The notes below the pieces were generated by a model. The model had not been told where the DNA came from. It made no database searches and saw nothing but the letters and a program-made list of their open reading frames with translations. Made by a program: the position numbers and the translations under genes. From Herbiconiux moechotypicola (GTDB taxonomy: Bacteria; Actinomycetota; Actinomycetes; Actinomycetales; Microbacteriaceae), in contig NZ_JANLCN010000001.1 of assembly GCF_024979255.1 (NCBI RefSeq), positions 372,001 to 436,000 of the forward strand: DNA of 64,000 bases, in the 5' to 3' direction. Of the stretch, positions 61,999-64,000 are shown one piece after another (position 1 is the stretch's first letter; every line of letters starts with the position of its first letter).

Positions 61999-63933
61999 GT
62001 GCGCCGTCGAACCTTCGCCCCGCTCCTGGTGGCCGCCTTCGCGGTCGCCGTGTCCAGCTCCGTGGTGGTGCCCGCCGTCTCCGGCGGTTCCGCGGCGGTC
62101 GCGGCGACGAGTTCGGAGCGCAGCTGCGAGGAGTCGTTCCCGCAGAGCACGGTGTGCGGCGTGCTCACCGTGCCGGAGACGCGATCCGATCCAGGGTCCC
62201 GTGGCATCGGGCTCGACTTCGCCGTGATCCCCGCCTCCTCCGGCGCGGCGACCGGGACACCGGTGGCGGTTCTGGCCCGCGATCTCGGCGAGGCCTCGAC
62301 CGCCCTGGCCCTCGCCGCCGACGACGGGATCGGCGGCTCCCGTGACGTGATCGTGCTGGCGGAACGCGGCGGTCCGGGGTCGAGCGACCCGTTCGAGTGC
62401 CCCGCCGCCGCCTCGGCCTACTTCGACACCGTCACCGACGACGTCTCGCCGGCTGCCGAGGCCACCGAGGTGTCGCTCGCCATGCAGGAGTGCGAGGCGG
62501 CGTTCTCCGAGGACGGCGGCAATCCGTCGTCGTACACCCGGGCCGACGTGGTGGGTGACCTTGTCGACCTGCGCACAGTACTGCAGATCCCGAGCTGGAC
62601 CCTCTACGGCGAGGGCTGGTCGGGCAAGGCGATGCAACTGGCCGCCACCCGCGACGCCGGAGGCGTCGACGCTCTGGTGCTCGACCGCTTCAGCCCCGTC
62701 GATCGCGACGTGAAGGGCGACGCCTACCTCGCGCTCTCCGACACGCTCGCGGCGCTCTCCGCGCGCTCCGGCGGCGAGTACCCCGATCTCAACGCCGACC
62801 TGGCCGAGGCTGCAGCGGCGTTCAGCGACGAACCCGTGCACGGCCTCGTCACCAATCCGGTGAGCGGCCGCCAACGGTACTTCTCGCTCACGGGCTCCGA
62901 CGTGGTCACCATCGTGCAGGCCGCCCTCGCCGACCCGGCGACCGCCGCCGTCGTGCCCGAGCTGCTGCAGCGACTGGTGGCGGGGGAGACCGGCGCCATC
63001 GAGCCGTTCCTCGCCCAGGCGCTGCAGTTCCTCGACGAGAGCGACCTGCCCCTCACCTGGCTGCAGAGCTGCCGCACCGAGCAGCCGTTCTGGTCGGTCG
63101 ATCCCACCGTTCCGGCCGAGGAGGGAGCGGAGGACTCCGAGCCCACCCCGCTGCCCGTTCTCACCTACCTCACCACCAACGATCAGGTGTGCGGGGCGAT
63201 CGGGCTCCCCGCGGCCTCGGCCGACGACCGAACGGTGTCGGGGGTGTCTCAGCCCACCCTGCTCATCACGGGTTCGAGCGACCCGATCGTCTCGCGGGGC
63301 GCGACCGACTCGGGCAGCTCGGCGTTCGCCACCCACCAGGTGCTCTCCCTGGCCGGCAACGGAGCGGCCGGTGCGACGTCCGATCCCTGCGCGCTCTCGC
63401 AACTCGCAGTCTGGCTCGCGTCGCCGGGCGCCACGATCCAGTCGGAGTGCACCGACCAGCTCGACCGCTACCCGGTGCTGCCCGCCTCCGCGGTGCACGC
63501 GAACCCGCGCTTCGGGTCGGTCACCGCGGCGGTCGACGACCGCAACTGGTTCGAGCTCACCGTGCCGCTCATCTTCGGCGGGTTCACCGCGCTCTGGCTC
63601 CTCGGCTGGGTGGTGGCGGTGATCGTGCAGGCTGTGCGCCGCGAGCGGTTCGGGCTCACTCTGGCGAGCGGTATCGCCCCGGTGACGGGAGCGCTCTTCC
63701 TGGGCTCGCTCTGGGTGCTGGTGTCGACTGCCCAGGTCGTCTACCCGGCGATCACGATGATCGGCCTGCCCTCGCTGGCGCCGTGGATCGGGCTGGCACT
63801 GCTCGGAGTGGGCTTCTTCGGCATCATCCCGGTGTGGCGCCTCGGGGGTCGCGCGACCTCGGCACTGGCCGCGGCGGCCACGCTGGTGTGGCTCGCGGCG
63901 ATCGTCTGGTTCGTGTGGGTGGCAGTGCTCTGA
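61999..63933 (+). CDS. Secreted alpha/beta-hydrolase-like domain fused to C-terminal membrane helices
   Basis: 644 residues. A signal-type segment (about 5-35) leads to an extracytoplasmic domain of the TAP/proline-iminopeptidase type: LAERGGPGSSDPFECP (about 120-135) corresponds to the oxyanion region and TLYGEGWSGKAMQLA (about 201-215) to the nucleophile elbow, where family members have YGESYGT. Gly206 stands in the serine position, so catalysis is doubtful unless Ser208 substitutes. LLITGSSDPIV keeps the usual acid. Residues from about 515 hold four to five membrane helices, an unusual fusion. The GTG at 61999 has GAGAGGGAG upstream. Function unknown. Confidence 0.8.
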   Translation: MRRRTFAPLLVAAFAVAVSSSVVVPAVSGGSAAVAATSSERSCEESFPQSTVCGVLTVPETRSDPGSRGIGLDFAVIPASSGAATGTPVAVLARDLGEASTALALAADDGIGGSRDVIVLAERGGPGSSDPFECPAAASAYFDTVTDDVSPAAEATEVSLAMQECEAAFSEDGGNPSSYTRADVVGDLVDLRTVLQIPSWTLYGEGWSGKAMQLAATRDAGGVDALVLDRFSPVDRDVKGDAYLALSDTLAALSARSGGEYPDLNADLAEAAAAFSDEPVHGLVTNPVSGRQRYFSLTGSDVVTIVQAALADPATAAVVPELLQRLVAGETGAIEPFLAQALQFLDESDLPLTWLQSCRTEQPFWSVDPTVPAEEGAEDSEPTPLPVLTYLTTNDQVCGAIGLPAASADDRTVSGVSQPTLLITGSSDPIVSRGATDSGSSAFATHQVLSLAGNGAAGATSDPCALSQLAVWLASPGATIQSECTDQLDRYPVLPASAVHANPRFGSVTAAVDDRNWFELTVPLIFGGFTALWLLGWVVAVIVQAVRRERFGLTLASGIAPVTGALFLGSLWVLVSTAQVVYPAITMIGLPSLAPWIGLALLGVGFFGIIPVWRLGGRATSALAAAATLVWLAAIVWFVWVAVL

Positions 63934-63967
63934 CTCCGAGCGTTCCCGCCTGACTCGGTGCGGCCCG

Positions 63968-64000
63968 TCAGACCCCGGTGGGCCGGTAGGTGATCGGCAG
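63968..64000 (-). CDS. C-terminal end of an unidentified protein
   Basis: A minus-strand frame enters from the right edge and ends LPITYRPTGV with a TGA stop at 63968-63970. Only 10 codons are visible, too few to name it. It would converge on the hydrolase-like gene, leaving 34 bases between the stops. Confidence 0.4.
   Translation of the reverse strand: MPITYRPTGV

Overview
The window is a continuous piece of chromosome from a high-GC actinobacterium, most likely a member of the Microbacteriaceae. The evidence is the very GC-rich codon use with many GTG starts, the FasR-fabD-fabH-acpP-fabF block, a homodimeric AceE pyruvate dehydrogenase, a polyphosphate glucokinase, a DUF3145 protein, a DUF4395/thioredoxin pair, and the very frequent word GGATGCG. 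Most genes are core housekeeping genes in short, tightly overlapping operons (ATGA, GTGA and TGATG junctions). I found no transposase, integrase, CRISPR array or rRNA. The genus cannot be fixed from the sequence alone.

Layout. 1-4.9 kb: end of a luciferase-like monooxygenase with its FMN reductase, then a type III polyketide synthase, a methyltransferase and a cytosine-deaminase-like amidohydrolase. 5.2-9.5 kb: pnp, an M16 peptidase and a histidine phosphatase. 9.6-10.5 kb: a lone TIR-like gene of lower GC, which looks foreign. 10.5-18.8 kb: GNAT acetyltransferase, dapB, a TPR membrane protein, a 1316-residue secreted repeat protein, and the redox genes OsmC, DUF4395 and thioredoxin. 18.9-31.8 kb: thyX, a leuA attenuator-like leader with leuA, recO-uppS, a DsbA-family protein with a 42-residue partner, dusB-dgt-dnaG, an ABC ATPase and a 2-hydroxyacid dehydrogenase. 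31.8-43.2 kb: tRNA-Asn, azlCD, def, a DMT transporter, a GT4 glycosyltransferase, tRNA-Met, the MoxR/DUF58/transglutaminase operon, PadR and DUF3145. 43.4-51.2 kb, minus strand: the type II fatty-acid synthase operon with its FasR activator, then aceE, which supplies acetyl-CoA. 51.4-56.9 kb: AhpE-like peroxiredoxin, SatD with a membrane partner, tRNA-Val with a RhuM-Doc gene beside it, and a ferric-reductase-like protein. 56.9-64 kb: GGDEF protein, Nif3-like protein, a degenerate zinc-ribbon protein, rnpB, ppgK, a SPOR-like protein, panB and a membrane-fused alpha/beta-hydrolase-like protein.

How it works together. Several pathways are linked: AceE and FabDHF with ACP feed membrane lipids, UppS feeds wall lipid carrier, DapB feeds lysine and diaminopimelate, and LeuA, PanB and AzlCD handle branched-chain metabolism. 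The clearest regulatory theme is leaderless transcription. At 18 starts, on both strands, a TANNNT-like -10 hexamer ends exactly 6 or 7 bases before the start codon. One of these drives a 14-codon Leu-rich leader peptide overlapping a perfect 10-bp hairpin upstream of leuA.

The most interesting loci for a second look are the leuA leader, the lone TIR-like gene, the RhuM-Doc gene at tRNA-Val, the 42-residue Cys microprotein coupled to a thioredoxin-fold enzyme, and the palindrome lying in the satD promoter.
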